NCBI GenBank assembly: GCA_964628195.1
Contig: CAZVPF010000013.1
Span: forward strand, 1 to 64,000
DNA from: CAZVPF01 sp964628195
Lineage (GTDB): Bacteria > Planctomycetota > Phycisphaerae > Sedimentisphaerales > Anaerohalosphaeraceae
Length of the DNA stretch: 64,000 bases
Direction of reading: 5' to 3'
The notes below the pieces were generated by a model. It saw only the letters and a program-made list of their open reading frames with translations. It was not told the origin of the DNA and made no database searches. Position 1 is the stretch's first letter; each line of letters begins with the position of its first letter. Positions 44,434 through 52,767 of this stretch are shown here, one piece after another. The position numbers and the translations under genes are program-made.

Positions 44434-47307
44434 CTATTTCCATGCCGCTTCAAGCAGGCTCGGCACGTCGATAATCAGGCTCACCCTGCCGTCACCCATT
44501 ATCGCCCCGCCCGATATGCCCGGAACCCTGCCTATACCCTCTCCAAGGCTCTTGATTACAACCTGCTGCTGACCAAGCAGTTCATCCACCATAAGGCTGC
44601 CGCGTTTGCCGTCTTCCTCCACAACAACAAGTGACGCCTCATGCGGTTTTTCACTGTCGGGCTTTACACCGAACATTTTATAAAGCCTCACCATCGGCAC
44701 AAGTTCTCCATGCACCATCGCCATCTCACCCCGCTCGGCAACGGTGTTAATTGACTTCTCCGTAGGCCTTATGCAGCATTCTATTGAAACGATCGGGATA
44801 ATGTAACGTTCCTTTCCTATCCGAACTATCTGGCCGTCGATTATCGCCATTGTCAAAGGCAGCCGAACAAGAAAACGTGTCCCCTTGCCGAACTCCGATT
44901 CAATATCCACCTTGCCACGAAGCGATTCAATGTTCTTCTTGACAACGTCCATACCGACGCCCCTGCCGGAAACCTCGGTTATTTTTGCAGCCGTTGAAAG
45001 ACCCGCGCTGAAAATAAGCTTATAAACATCCGAGTCGCTCATGCTGTCTGCTTCGGCCTGTGAAACCAGCCCGTTGTCAACGGCCTTTTTCAATATCTTC
45101 TGCCTGTCAAGCCCCTTGCCGTCATCAACTATTTCAATAACTATATTGCCCGCCTGGTGATAAGCACGAAGCTCAACTCTGCCTGCCTCGTTTTTACCAG
45201 CGGCCAGCCTGTCTTCGGCGCTTTCGATGCCGTGGTCAACGGAATTGCGGATCATGTGAACAAGCGGATCGGCGATCTGGTCAACAACGATCCTGTCCAG
45301 TTCCGTATCCTCGCCCTCGGTCACAAGGTCAACCTTTTTGCCTGACTTCTGAGAAAGATCCCTGACAAGCCTTGCCATTTTCTGGAAGACACCTGCAATG
45401 GGAACCATTCGCATCATCATCGAAAGCTCCTGCAGTTCCCTTACGATCTTCCCCTGGTGATTTATTTTCGCACCCAGCGCATGTTTCTGCTCATCGTTGA
45501 CATCATCGTTTTCACGACTGCGATTGTTGACGGTTTGTGAGACCATGGATTGTGCTATAACAAGTTCGCCAACCATATTCACAAGCTCATCCAGCCGCTG
45601 TGTGCTTACCTTTATCTTCTCGTCGGAAACCGGCTTTTGATGCTTCGCCGCCTGCATCGACTGTTTCGCCGGCGCGGAATTCGCAGGCTGCTGTGTTTTT
45701 GTTGCCTCCGCGGGCTGGCCCTGCTTAGTCGCACTTGCCGCCGCTGGTGCCTCTGCGGGTTTTTGCTGCGGCTTTGTTTCCGGCTGCTTTGCAGGCTCCG
45801 CCTTTGGTTCTACGGGCCTGGATTCTGGTTTAGGTTCAGGTTTTGGCTCAGGAGCCTTCGGCTGATTCTCCGCCTGCTCTTTAACAACTGTATCCGCTGC
45901 GGGCTGTTGCTTTGTTTCAGCTTTCGGTTCTATCTCGACCTGCTGTTCTTTTACGGGGTTTTCCTTTGGCTCGGATGCAGTTTTCGTTTCACCTTTAGTT
46001 TCAGCAACTTCCGCACATGGAGCTTCCTGTTTTGTCTCAGTATCTTCTTGCGCCGCTTGCTCCGGTTCTTCAGACTCAGGCTTTACCTCGGGCTTTACAT
46101 GCGGCTCGGTCTTGTTATCCCCTGCTGTGTTGACAGTACCGGCATCGACCGTTTCCTGCTGCTGTTCAGCATCGACAGTCTGCTGCGCCGGCTGTTGCGC
46201 AGATTCCTCCGCAGTTGTTTCAGGTACCGCTGATTCTGCCTGAGGTTCGGATTCCGCAGCCGCCTGTTCGACAGCTTCGGCGCTTTGCGCAGGCTCAGTA
46301 GACGCTGTTTCAGATCCGCCCGCCGAACCGCCGTTCTCTGTCACGGCATGTAGCTTTTTCAAAAGGGGGCCCAGTTCCGGGTTTGCCGGAACCACGCAAG
46401 AACCGTTCACCGCCTCCTGCAGTTCCTCCATCATCCGCTTGAGCAGGTCGACCGATTCGAAAATCACATTCATCACATCCCCGACCAGCTTTACCGTGCC
46501 CTTTCTTCCCATATCAAGCAGGTTCTCAGCCGCATGGGCCAGCGAACCTATCTCGGTCAGGTTCAAAAATCCCGCCATTCCTTTAACAGTGTGGAAACCG
46601 CGGAATATCATATTGATCGCCTCGGCGTCTTCCGGGTTCGACTCGACCTGCAGAAGACCCGCTTCGGCGTTTTCTATGTGCTCGGCTGCTTCTGCAATGA
46701 AATCCATCACCAAGGGCAGGTCGTCCTCACCTACTATGGTGGCCTCTGCATCCTCGCTTGACGCCTCCTCGGTTTGCGCCTGCTCTGTGCTTACCGCCTC
46801 CTCAATAATTTCATCTTCCGCAGGTTTAATTTCTGCAGTTTCGCCCGGCTGTTCACTTACTGCCTGCTCGACCGCTTCTTTCTGAACCTCGGCCTGTTCC
46901 TCAACGACCGCCGAATCTTTCACCGGCTCGTTGTTCTCGCTGCAATCCTGTTCAGACTCGCAAACGGTTTGACCTCTCGAGTCCTGCTGAGGTGAACAGA
47001 CTTCAACTATCCGGTCGGAAAGACTTGAAAGCGTCAATATGGTGTTGGAAATCGCACGAATGGAATCATCAACATCACTGATTTCCTTGTTCATAACCGC
47101 CGAGATAAGTTCACCCGCCGAACCGGCAGCCTCTTTTGCCTGGTCTTTTATTTCTTCCGGAAGACCGCTAACCCCGCTGACGCACTCTCCGATTTCGTCA
47201 AGCAGCTTCTGCAGTTTTTCCAGTTCAACAGTGTTTTCCGCTGAACCGGCACCGACGGAACAAGATGCCTCTTCCACAAGATGCTTTAGTTTTTCGATTT
47301 CACTCAT
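44434..47307 (-). CDS. cheA: Chemotaxis histidine kinase CheA with very long linker
   Basis: A 957-residue CheA, longer than the usual 650-750. Residues 1-110 form an extra helical region. The HPt domain (about 195-300) carries the phospho-His239 (FRGFHTVKGMAGF). Residues ~325-575 are a low-complexity linker of Pro, Ala, Glu, Gln and Lys with no visible CheY/B-binding P2 domain. Then come P3 dimerisation (VSTQRLDELVNMVGELVIAQ), the ATPase domain (MIRNSVDHGIE, DDGKGLD, GRGVGMDVV) and the CheW-like P5 (YIIPIVSIECC to the end). No CheW or receptor gene lies in the window. Confidence 0.95.
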   Translation of the reverse strand: MSEIEKLKHLVEEASCSVGAGSAENTVELEKLQKLLDEIGECVSGVSGLPEEIKDQAKEAAGSAGELISAVMNKEISDVDDSIRAISNTILTLSSLSDRIVEVCSPQQDSRGQTVCESEQDCSENNEPVKDSAVVEEQAEVQKEAVEQAVSEQPGETAEIKPAEDEIIEEAVSTEQAQTEEASSEDAEATIVGEDDLPLVMDFIAEAAEHIENAEAGLLQVESNPEDAEAINMIFRGFHTVKGMAGFLNLTEIGSLAHAAENLLDMGRKGTVKLVGDVMNVIFESVDLLKRMMEELQEAVNGSCVVPANPELGPLLKKLHAVTENGGSAGGSETASTEPAQSAEAVEQAAAESEPQAESAVPETTAEESAQQPAQQTVDAEQQQETVDAGTVNTAGDNKTEPHVKPEVKPESEEPEQAAQEDTETKQEAPCAEVAETKGETKTASEPKENPVKEQQVEIEPKAETKQQPAADTVVKEQAENQPKAPEPKPEPKPESRPVEPKAEPAKQPETKPQQKPAEAPAAASATKQGQPAEATKTQQPANSAPAKQSMQAAKHQKPVSDEKIKVSTQRLDELVNMVGELVIAQSMVSQTVNNRSRENDDVNDEQKHALGAKINHQGKIVRELQELSMMMRMVPIAGVFQKMARLVRDLSQKSGKKVDLVTEGEDTELDRIVVDQIADPLVHMIRNSVDHGIESAEDRLAAGKNEAGRVELRAYHQAGNIVIEIVDDGKGLDRQKILKKAVDNGLVSQAEADSMSDSDVYKLIFSAGLSTAAKITEVSGRGVGMDVVKKNIESLRGKVDIESEFGKGTRFLVRLPLTMAIIDGQIVRIGKERYIIPIVSIECCIRPTEKSINTVAERGEMAMVHGELVPMVRLYKMFGVKPDSEKPHEASLVVVEEDGKRGSLMVDELLGQQQVVIKSLGEGIGRVPGISGGAIMGDGRVSLIIDVPSLLEAAWK

Positions 47308-47471
47308 TTTCCACCATCACATTAATAGGTCGCTCTTTCAGCGCCCGACCTCCGGAATATATTAAATCATCGACTAAGATTTGCCCTTAATTTAGTTATA
47401 AATGCCTATAAAAGCACAATTTGTTACAAAACCCTTATGTATGCTTTGTCCCATAATGCTTACACTTAAAC

Positions 47472-47500
47472 AAAAAAAAACGGCATTTCATCAATGCCGT
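47472..47500 (-). terminator. Rho-independent terminator after fliS copy 1
   Basis: Minus strand: 8-bp stem ACGGCATT/AATGCCGT (47500-47493 with 47487-47480), 5-nt loop, then nine T. It ends the flagellin 1-fliS 1 unit. Confidence 0.9.
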
Positions 47501-47548
47501 GATAATATCTCGCAAAACTTCTAAAATGGCAGTTCCAGGCAAGCTATG

Positions 47549-47905
47549 TCAAGCTATGGCCTTCCATCCTTCATTAAGCTCTTTGAGCAGGTCAATAACT
47601 TCGCGCAACATATTAGCGTCACACTTGAGATTCGCTTTGCTTAGATGCCGGTCCATAAAGTGATACAAAGCACGAAGATTGTTAGCCACCTCTCCGCCCT
47701 GTTCCATATCAAGAACCGTGTTAAGCTCAAAAATGATATCCTGGGCCTTGCCTATGTTCTTTCCCTTGCCCGCATAGTCATTGCTTTCAATGTCCTTGAT
47801 GGCCTGGTTGAGAAATTTGATCGCCCCCTCATAGAGCATTACAACCAGCCGACCCTTGTTCTGCGTGGAAATCGAAGTTTCCTTGTATGCGCTTAAACCT
47901 GCCAT
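47549..47905 (-). CDS. fliS: Flagellin export chaperone FliS, copy 1
   Basis: A 118-residue helical FliS. It has AYKETSISTQNKGRLVVMLYEGAIKFL at the N-terminus and KAQDIIFELNTVLDMEQGGEVANNLRALYHFM, both diagnostic. It binds flagellin C-termini and stops premature polymerisation. It is 104 nt downstream of flagellin 1, with a strong hairpin between them, and ends at a terminator. A second copy (49199-49564) shares the KAQDIIFELN block. Confidence 0.94.
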   Translation of the reverse strand: MAGLSAYKETSISTQNKGRLVVMLYEGAIKFLNQAIKDIESNDYAGKGKNIGKAQDIIFELNTVLDMEQGGEVANNLRALYHFMDRHLSKANLKCDANMLREVIDLLKELNEGWKAIA

Positions 47906-47947
47906 TTCATTCCTTCCTTAGAATAGGCAACAGCATTTTTTAACTAT

Positions 47948-47979
47948 CGGGTGACGGCCTGCGAACAAACCGTCACCCG
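47948..47979 (-). promoter_or_regulatory. Hairpin between flagellin 1 and fliS 1
   Basis: A perfect 10-bp stem (CGGGTGACGG with CCGTCACCCG) and 12-nt loop. There is no T-run immediately after it on the minus strand, so it looks like an mRNA-stability or partial-attenuation element rather than a classical terminator. Confidence 0.6.
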
Positions 47980-48009
47980 TCATAAATTCAATATATACGA
48001 ACCGAAATA

Positions 48010-48846
48010 CTAACGAAGCAGGTTCATCGCCATCTGAGGCATCGAATTCGCCTGAGAAAGCATAGAGATACCAGCCTGTGAAAGCACCTGGTTCCTTGTG
48101 AACTCGGCCATCTCGGTAGCAACATCCACGTCGGATACACGAGACTCCGAAGCCATCATGTTCTCACGTGTGATATTCAATACCGTGTCGGTGTATTCCA
48201 GCCTGTTCATCATATAACCCATCATAGCTCGTGCACTGTCCTTGGTCTCAATAGCTGTATTGACTGTAGTAAGTGCCGCCTGTGCCGAAGCAGCAGAACT
48301 CAAAGACACACCGCTTGTTCCGCTGTCAAGACCGAGAGTGGTTCGGCGAACGTCCACGCTGTTGACAGCGATCTCGGAATCATTACCGTTCGAGTCCTGG
48401 CTAAAGTGGACAGTAACAGTTGAACTTGCACTGTTGAGCATTGCAACACCGTTAAACTCAGTACGGTTTGCGATACGATCGATTTCCATGGACATCTGCT
48501 GGAACTCGTTGTTCATAATACGTCTCTGTGCAGACGAATAAGAACCTGTCGCAGCCTGCTCGGAAAGCTCTTTCATACGAACAAGAATGTTGTCAATAGC
48601 GCCCAGGGCACCTTCCATGGTCTGCAGCATGCTGATACCGTCACGAGCGTTACGAGAACCCTGTGTCAGCATCGCGATGTCGGCACGCATCAATTCACGA
48701 ACCGCCAGGCCTGCTGCGTCATCCTTAGCGGTATTAATACGCAGCCCCGAAGACAGCCTTTCGACTGACTGAGCAAGGGCGTCGTAACTTGAACCGAGGT
48801 GCCTTGCAGCATTTTCAGCCATAATGTTGTTCTTTATTGCTAACAT
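48010..48846 (-). CDS. Flagellin, copy 1
   Basis: A 278-residue flagellin containing only the D0/D1 core: N-terminal NNIMAENAARHLGSSYDAL, VERLSSGLRINTAKDDAAGLAV, and C-terminal SRVSDVDVATEMAEFTRNQVLSQ to MPQMAMNLLR. The hypervariable D2/D3 region is absent, giving a short protein. It closely resembles flagellin 3 (51108-51944), differing at scattered sites, and is more distant from flagellin 2. A sigma-28 promoter with exact spacing lies upstream. FliS copy 1 follows. Confidence 0.96.
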   Translation of the reverse strand: MLAIKNNIMAENAARHLGSSYDALAQSVERLSSGLRINTAKDDAAGLAVRELMRADIAMLTQGSRNARDGISMLQTMEGALGAIDNILVRMKELSEQAATGSYSSAQRRIMNNEFQQMSMEIDRIANRTEFNGVAMLNSASSTVTVHFSQDSNGNDSEIAVNSVDVRRTTLGLDSGTSGVSLSSAASAQAALTTVNTAIETKDSARAMMGYMMNRLEYTDTVLNITRENMMASESRVSDVDVATEMAEFTRNQVLSQAGISMLSQANSMPQMAMNLLR

Positions 48847-48963
48847 ATTCCAAACTCCTTAAACTTAAATAAATAAGAATCGCCCCTGTCAGGACCCGTT
48901 CTGATTACATATTTACATGTTAAACGTATTTTGCCGGGCAAATTCATGTCCCGACAATAACAA

Positions 48964-48990
48964 TTATCGGCGTCTAACATGTATACTTAA
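48964..48990 (-). promoter_or_regulatory. Sigma-28 promoter of flagellin 1
   Basis: Minus strand TTAAGTAT (48990-48983), 11 nt, GCCGATAA (48971-48964). The -10 is a perfect FliA consensus and the -35 matches 6 of 8 to TAAAGTTT. It lies 118 nt before the start codon. Confidence 0.88.
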
Positions 48991-49148
48991 GTGGTTAAGG
49001 AGTGGATTCGGACGTTTAACCGCAACGACCGATAGTGTCTTGAAATGTGCAAAAATAATCACGCTCGGACGTGAAAATTTTTTAAAAGTTTTTCTAAATT
49101 AACCCTTTTTTTTGCCCGCTTCTCTAAAAACAACCATATCCGGTCCAA

Positions 49149-49186
49149 TAAAAAAGCCCTTTTTTAACAGTCAAAATTGAGCTTTT
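49149..49186 (-). terminator. Likely terminator after fliS copy 2
   Basis: Minus strand AAAAGCTC pairs with GGGCTTTT (49186-49179 with 49159-49152, one G-U pair) and runs into TTTTTT. The loop is long (19 nt), so strength is uncertain. Confidence 0.55.
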
Positions 49187-49198
49187 CGGGACTTTTCC

Positions 49199-49564
49199 CT
49201 ACTTCTGTGACAGCTCTTTCCATCCCCGGTTAAGTTCCTCCAGTAATGGTATCACCTCGTCGATTATTCCGGGGTCACACTGCATGTTTGCATCACCCAA
49301 ACGCTGCCACATATAATTATAAAGCTGCCTGAGGTTCTGTGAAACCTGTCCGCCCTGCTCCATGTCAAGCACGGAGTTAAGCTCGAAGATGATATCCTGC
49401 GCCTTTACGATATACTCCCCTTTTGCCTCCATATTGCCTTTAGCGATCTCAGACTTTGCCTGGCGCAAAAAACGGACCGCCCCGTCATAAAGCATAACGA
49501 CTATCCTGAGGTTATTGTTTTGAGTTAGTATCGCATTTTCCTGGTAGATCGTTGCTGTGGACAT
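49199..49564 (-). CDS. fliS: Flagellin export chaperone FliS, copy 2
   Basis: A 121-residue FliS paralogue: YQENAILTQNNNLRIVVMLYDGAVRFLRQ, then VKAQDIIFELNSVLDMEQGGQ and NRGWKELSQK at the end. It lies 187 nt after flagellin 2, with a hairpin between them, mirroring the flagellin 1-fliS 1 layout. It may be specific to flagellin 2, whose C-terminus differs slightly (MPEMALNLLRG); that pairing is inference. Confidence 0.94.
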   Translation of the reverse strand: MSTATIYQENAILTQNNNLRIVVMLYDGAVRFLRQAKSEIAKGNMEAKGEYIVKAQDIIFELNSVLDMEQGGQVSQNLRQLYNYMWQRLGDANMQCDPGIIDEVIPLLEELNRGWKELSQK

Positions 49565-49686
49565 ATTAACTCTCCAGCTAAAAATTTAGTTTACTGAGAC
49601 TTTGGATGGCAAAAACCTTAATTACACTACTGAAAACAGGCTCCCTCGAATATGAAAACATCCGGTTGTCTTACCCTGAAACTGGC

Positions 49687-49716
49687 GGGGTGACCCTATC
49701 CCGGCCGGGTCACCCC
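49687..49716 (-). promoter_or_regulatory. Hairpin between flagellin 2 and fliS 2
   Basis: A perfect 10-bp stem (GGGGTGACCC with GGGTCACCCC) and 10-nt loop, in the same relative place as the hairpin at 47948-47979 and sharing the GGGTGAC core. No T-run follows. Confidence 0.6.
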
Positions 49717-49751
49717 TGATCTGGTAAGAAGCCCGTTATTAAATTTTATCA

Positions 49752-50573
49752 TTAACCTCTAAGCAGGTTCAACGCCATCTCAGGCATGCTGTTGGCGTGA
49801 CCAAGCATTGATACACCCGCCTGGGCAAGAACCTGCGTTCTCGTAAGTGCAGCCATTTCTGTAGCAACGTCAACATCCGAGATTCGAGACTCAGCAGCGA
49901 GGAGGTTTTCCGCCTGTATGCTCAAAACCGTCGAAGTACTCTCAATACGGTTCATCCTGTAACCAAAGCTCGCACGTGCGCTGTCTTTGATTTCGATAGC
50001 ATTTGAAATAGCCGCCATAGCTGAAACCGCATTCGTTCCGTCTGCACCGGTCAGGCTGTGAGCGCTTACAAGCCCCAACGCCGATGCCGTCATGTTCACC
50101 GAGCTGAGATCTATCGACGACCCCTGACCGAAGTGGATCGTGTTACTCTTGCCGGCACTGTCAAGCATGTAAACACTGTTAAACTGGGTGGTATTGGCGA
50201 TACGGTTGATCTCGTCACGCAGCTCCTGGTACTCGGCATCAATTATCTGACGCTGTTTTGTCGAGAAAGTGCCTGTAGCTGCCTGTTCCGCCAGCTCATA
50301 CATACGAACCAGAACATCATCAACCGCTGCCAATGCTCCCTCAAACGTCTGAAGCATACTGATCGCATCCTGGGCGTTTCGATTTCCCTGGCGGATTACC
50401 GCGATGTCCGCACGCATAAGCTCACGAACCGCCAGACCGGCTGCATCGTCTTTCGCGCTGTTGATACGCATTCCCGAAGAAAGACGCTCGACAGACTTGG
50501 CCAGTGAATCATAACTGGTGCCTAAGTGGCGAGCAGCGTTTTCAGCCATAATGTTGTTTTTAATCGCTAACAT
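49752..50573 (-). CDS. Flagellin, copy 2 (divergent)
   Basis: A 273-residue D0/D1-only flagellin. The ends match the other two copies (NNIMAENAARHLGTSYDSL; SRISDVDVATEMAALTRTQVLAQ), but the central 140-200 segment differs, with GKSNTIHFGQGSSIDLSSVN instead of the HFSQDSNGNDS block. It ends MPEMALNLLRG. It is preceded by its own sigma-28 promoter. It may form a distinct filament zone; that is inference. Confidence 0.95.
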   Translation of the reverse strand: MLAIKNNIMAENAARHLGTSYDSLAKSVERLSSGMRINSAKDDAAGLAVRELMRADIAVIRQGNRNAQDAISMLQTFEGALAAVDDVLVRMYELAEQAATGTFSTKQRQIIDAEYQELRDEINRIANTTQFNSVYMLDSAGKSNTIHFGQGSSIDLSSVNMTASALGLVSAHSLTGADGTNAVSAMAAISNAIEIKDSARASFGYRMNRIESTSTVLSIQAENLLAAESRISDVDVATEMAALTRTQVLAQAGVSMLGHANSMPEMALNLLRG

Positions 50574-50685
50574 GGGATTTTCTCCTTACCAAATTATCCA
50601 GCAAGAGCTAACTTCTTCTTTTACCAGTATTTGACCTTTTAATGAGCCCTATAAAAACTTATATTTTTACTTCTTACATCCTTTG

Positions 50686-50712
50686 TTATCGGAACAAAAT
50701 TAAATGACTTTA
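50686..50712 (-). promoter_or_regulatory. Sigma-28 promoter of flagellin 2
   Basis: Minus strand TAAAGTCA (50712-50705), 11 nt, TCCGATAA (50693-50686). Six of eight match at -35, seven of eight at -10, with exact spacing; 113 nt before the start codon. Confidence 0.88.
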
Positions 50713-51044
50713 GGGCAAAAAACATTTTTTAAAAGAAAGTCATATAATATCGCTCATAATTATCGAGCCGACATATTATTATCGGATGAAAACCCCCGCT
50801 TATTGCATTAAAAGACCGATAATTATTATAAAAAATACCCTTTTCCCTCTAATTTTAGCGGTTTACGCAAAGGAAGGTCCGATAATCAATATTCTTGTAT
50901 GCAATAGTCCGCAATTAACTGCAAAAACCAGGAAAAGTTATAAGATTTTAGATATCCGTGAGAACTAAAACATGAATCATGCGACACACCCCGATACAGG
51001 CCAGAGAATCTTTTGCAAAAATCACCCTCATCCACACCTGCGCA

Positions 51045-51076
51045 TAAAAAATGGCTGCCATGAGCATGACAGCCAT
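51045..51076 (-). terminator. Rho-independent terminator after flagellin 3
   Basis: Minus strand stem ATGGCTGTCATG/CATGGCAGCCAT (51076-51051, one G-U pair) followed by TTTTTT, 31 nt after the stop. Confidence 0.9.
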
Positions 51077-51107
51077 ATCGTGTATATAGTTATGTAAGGA
51101 AAGCGCT

Positions 51108-51944
51108 TTAACGCAGAAGCTGCATCGCCATCTGGGGCATTGAGTTCGCCTGGGACAACATCGAAATACCTGCCTGGGCGAGCACCTGGTTTTTCGTCAT
51201 GGCAGCCATCTCGGTCGCAACGTCTACGTCGGAAACACGGGATTCAGAGGCAAGCGTGTTCTCCCTCGTGATATTCAAGACCGTATCGGTATATTCGAGC
51301 CTGTTCATCATATAACCGAACATCGCCCGGGCACTGTCTTTGGTTTCGATAGCGCTATTAACAGAAGTCAAAGCCGCCTGGGCAGAAACTGCGGAATTAA
51401 GGGACACACCGCTGGTTCCGCTGTCAAGACCAAGTGTCGTACGCCGCACATCAACACCGCTTACATCGATCTGAGAGTCATTGCCGTTTGAGTCCTGGCT
51501 GAAGTGAACCGTCACGCTGCTCGATCCGCTGTTAAGCAGCTTTACTGTGTTAAACTCCGTACGGTTCGCGATACGATCGATCTCCATCGACATCTGCTGG
51601 AACTCCATATGCATGATCCGACGCTGGGCAGATGAATATGAACCCGTAGCGGCCTGTTCAGCCAGTTCCTTCATCCTCACAAGGATATTGTCGATCGCCG
51701 CAAGAGCACCTTCCATAGTCTGGAGCATGCTGATACCGTCACGGGCGTTTCGAGAACCCTGTTCGAGCATAGCGATATCCGCCCTCATTAACTCACGTAC
51801 TGCAAGGCCTGCGGCGTCATCCTTGGCTGTATTGATCCTAAGACCCGATGACAGCCTTTCAACTGACTTGGCAAGCATATCATAGTTGGTGCCCAGGTGC
51901 CTGGCAGCATTTTCCGCCATAATGTTGTTTTTAATCGCTAACAT
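51108..51944 (-). CDS. Flagellin, copy 3
   Basis: A 278-residue D0/D1-only flagellin very close to copy 1 in sequence and equal in length (shared HFSQDSNGNDS central block, MPQMAMQLLR at the end). A recent duplication or gene conversion between copies 1 and 3 is likely, with the divergent copy 2 between them. It has its own sigma-28 promoter and terminator and no fliS behind it, so it is monocistronic. Confidence 0.96.
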   Translation of the reverse strand: MLAIKNNIMAENAARHLGTNYDMLAKSVERLSSGLRINTAKDDAAGLAVRELMRADIAMLEQGSRNARDGISMLQTMEGALAAIDNILVRMKELAEQAATGSYSSAQRRIMHMEFQQMSMEIDRIANRTEFNTVKLLNSGSSSVTVHFSQDSNGNDSQIDVSGVDVRRTTLGLDSGTSGVSLNSAVSAQAALTSVNSAIETKDSARAMFGYMMNRLEYTDTVLNITRENTLASESRVSDVDVATEMAAMTKNQVLAQAGISMLSQANSMPQMAMQLLR

Positions 51945-52542
51945 ACTATTGTCTCCTTACATTATAAAACGACAGCACTTTACGGGATTATCCCGCTGTT
52001 TCCATTAATAAGAACCAGCCGTAAACTTCCTGTATCACCGACCGGTATTATCTATTAAATTTTCAAAATAACTCAAGGCACTTATAATAATTCAATCCGT
52101 CATGCCCGACACCCTGTATTATCGGATAAGGACCTAAACACTTAAGGGCTTTATTTTACCAATATTCACACCTCAACCCCCCATAATAACCACTCTCACA
52201 TATTCTGAACAAACTAAGTCTTATAATTTTCGTTTCGTCCCATAAAAGACAAATCTCCGACCAGCAAAGCCATCCCTTATCGGACACTTCCAAAATGTTA
52301 GCGGACTTTGAGTTTTCACCAAAACCGGACCGATAACAAAAAGTCCCAAAAAAAATCTAAAAAAAATTACCCGGACCAAAATAAAAGACACAAAGACTCC
52401 GCTATTATGGCTTAGTTGTGTCAAAACACATACTTTTAAAGAGCTTTCCCTCCTTTATTAAATCCAAACTCTGCTTATGTCGATAAATCTGTTATTAAAG
52501 ACGATTGAAATAGTTACCCAACCTTTACAGTAAGGACAATGA
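51945..52542. other. Intergenic region upstream of flagellin 3
   Basis: No convincing gene in about 600 bp. It holds the sigma-28 promoter of flagellin 3 and two further CCGATAA heptamers (52277-52283 minus, 52330-52336 plus). The promoter of the small Cys-rich gene at 52543 should lie at the right end, but I see no strong match. Confidence 0.55.
52119..52145 (-). promoter_or_regulatory. Sigma-28 promoter of flagellin 3
   Basis: Minus strand TTAAGTGT (52145-52138), 11 nt, TCCGATAA (52126-52119), 175 nt before the start codon. Same spacing as the other two flagellin promoters. Confidence 0.83.
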
Positions 52543-52722
52543 ATGGCTGACGACCAGAAAATATGCAAGAATTGCCAGTTTTACGATGCAAAGAACCAGG
52601 AATGCCACCGCTACGCCCCGCAGCCCGTCGACCAGGACCAGCAAAACCGCATCCGATGGCCCAAAACCCCCCCTATAGGCTGGTGCGGAGAGTGCAGAAG
52701 AGTAGTTACTGAAGAGAAATAG
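52543..52722 (+). CDS. Small Cys-rich protein, probable metal-binding
   Basis: A 59-residue ORF starting MADDQKICKNCQFYDAKN. The cysteines form CKNC, then ECH about ten residues on, and a C-terminal WCGEC, resembling a two-knuckle zinc or iron-sulfur site. TAAGGA lies 6 nt before the ATG, and a strong terminator follows 10 nt after the stop, so it is a genuine single-gene unit. I do not recognise a named family; small proteins of this shape occur widely in anaerobes. No neighbour suggests a partner. Confidence 0.7.
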   Translation: MADDQKICKNCQFYDAKNQECHRYAPQPVDQDQQNRIRWPKTPPIGWCGECRRVVTEEK

Positions 52723-52732
52723 ACCTGAATAT

Positions 52733-52767
52733 CCTTTTATAAACTTATCCTCTATAAAAGGTTTTTT
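52733..52767 (+). terminator. Rho-independent terminator of the small Cys-rich gene
   Basis: Stem CCTTTTATA/TATAAAAGG (52733-52741 with 52753-52761), 11-nt loop, then six T. Confidence 0.85.

Larger units (their letters stand above)
48847..49198. other. Intergenic region between flagellin 1 and fliS 2
   Basis: No gene. It holds the sigma-28 promoter of flagellin 1 (48964-48990), a ~110-nt untranslated leader reading into the flagellin start, and the terminator of fliS 2 (49149-49186). Confidence 0.7.
50574..51107. other. Intergenic region between flagellin 2 and flagellin 3
   Basis: No convincing gene in 534 bp. It holds the sigma-28 promoter of flagellin 2 (50686-50712), the terminator of flagellin 3 (51045-51076), and three further CCGATAA-type heptamers (50779-50785, 50816-50822, 50879-50885) that lack a matching -35. 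The middle is AT-rich. Confidence 0.6.

Noticed and set aside
50786..50968. A 60-codon plus-strand ORF between flagellins 2 and 3.
   Set aside because: It has no ribosome site, runs through AT-rich intergenic DNA with several CCGATAA elements, and lacks any recognisable motif.
52221..52424. A 67-codon minus-strand ORF upstream of flagellin 3.
   Set aside because: Phe/Val-rich by composition, with no ribosome site and no domain; best explained by AT-rich non-coding DNA.
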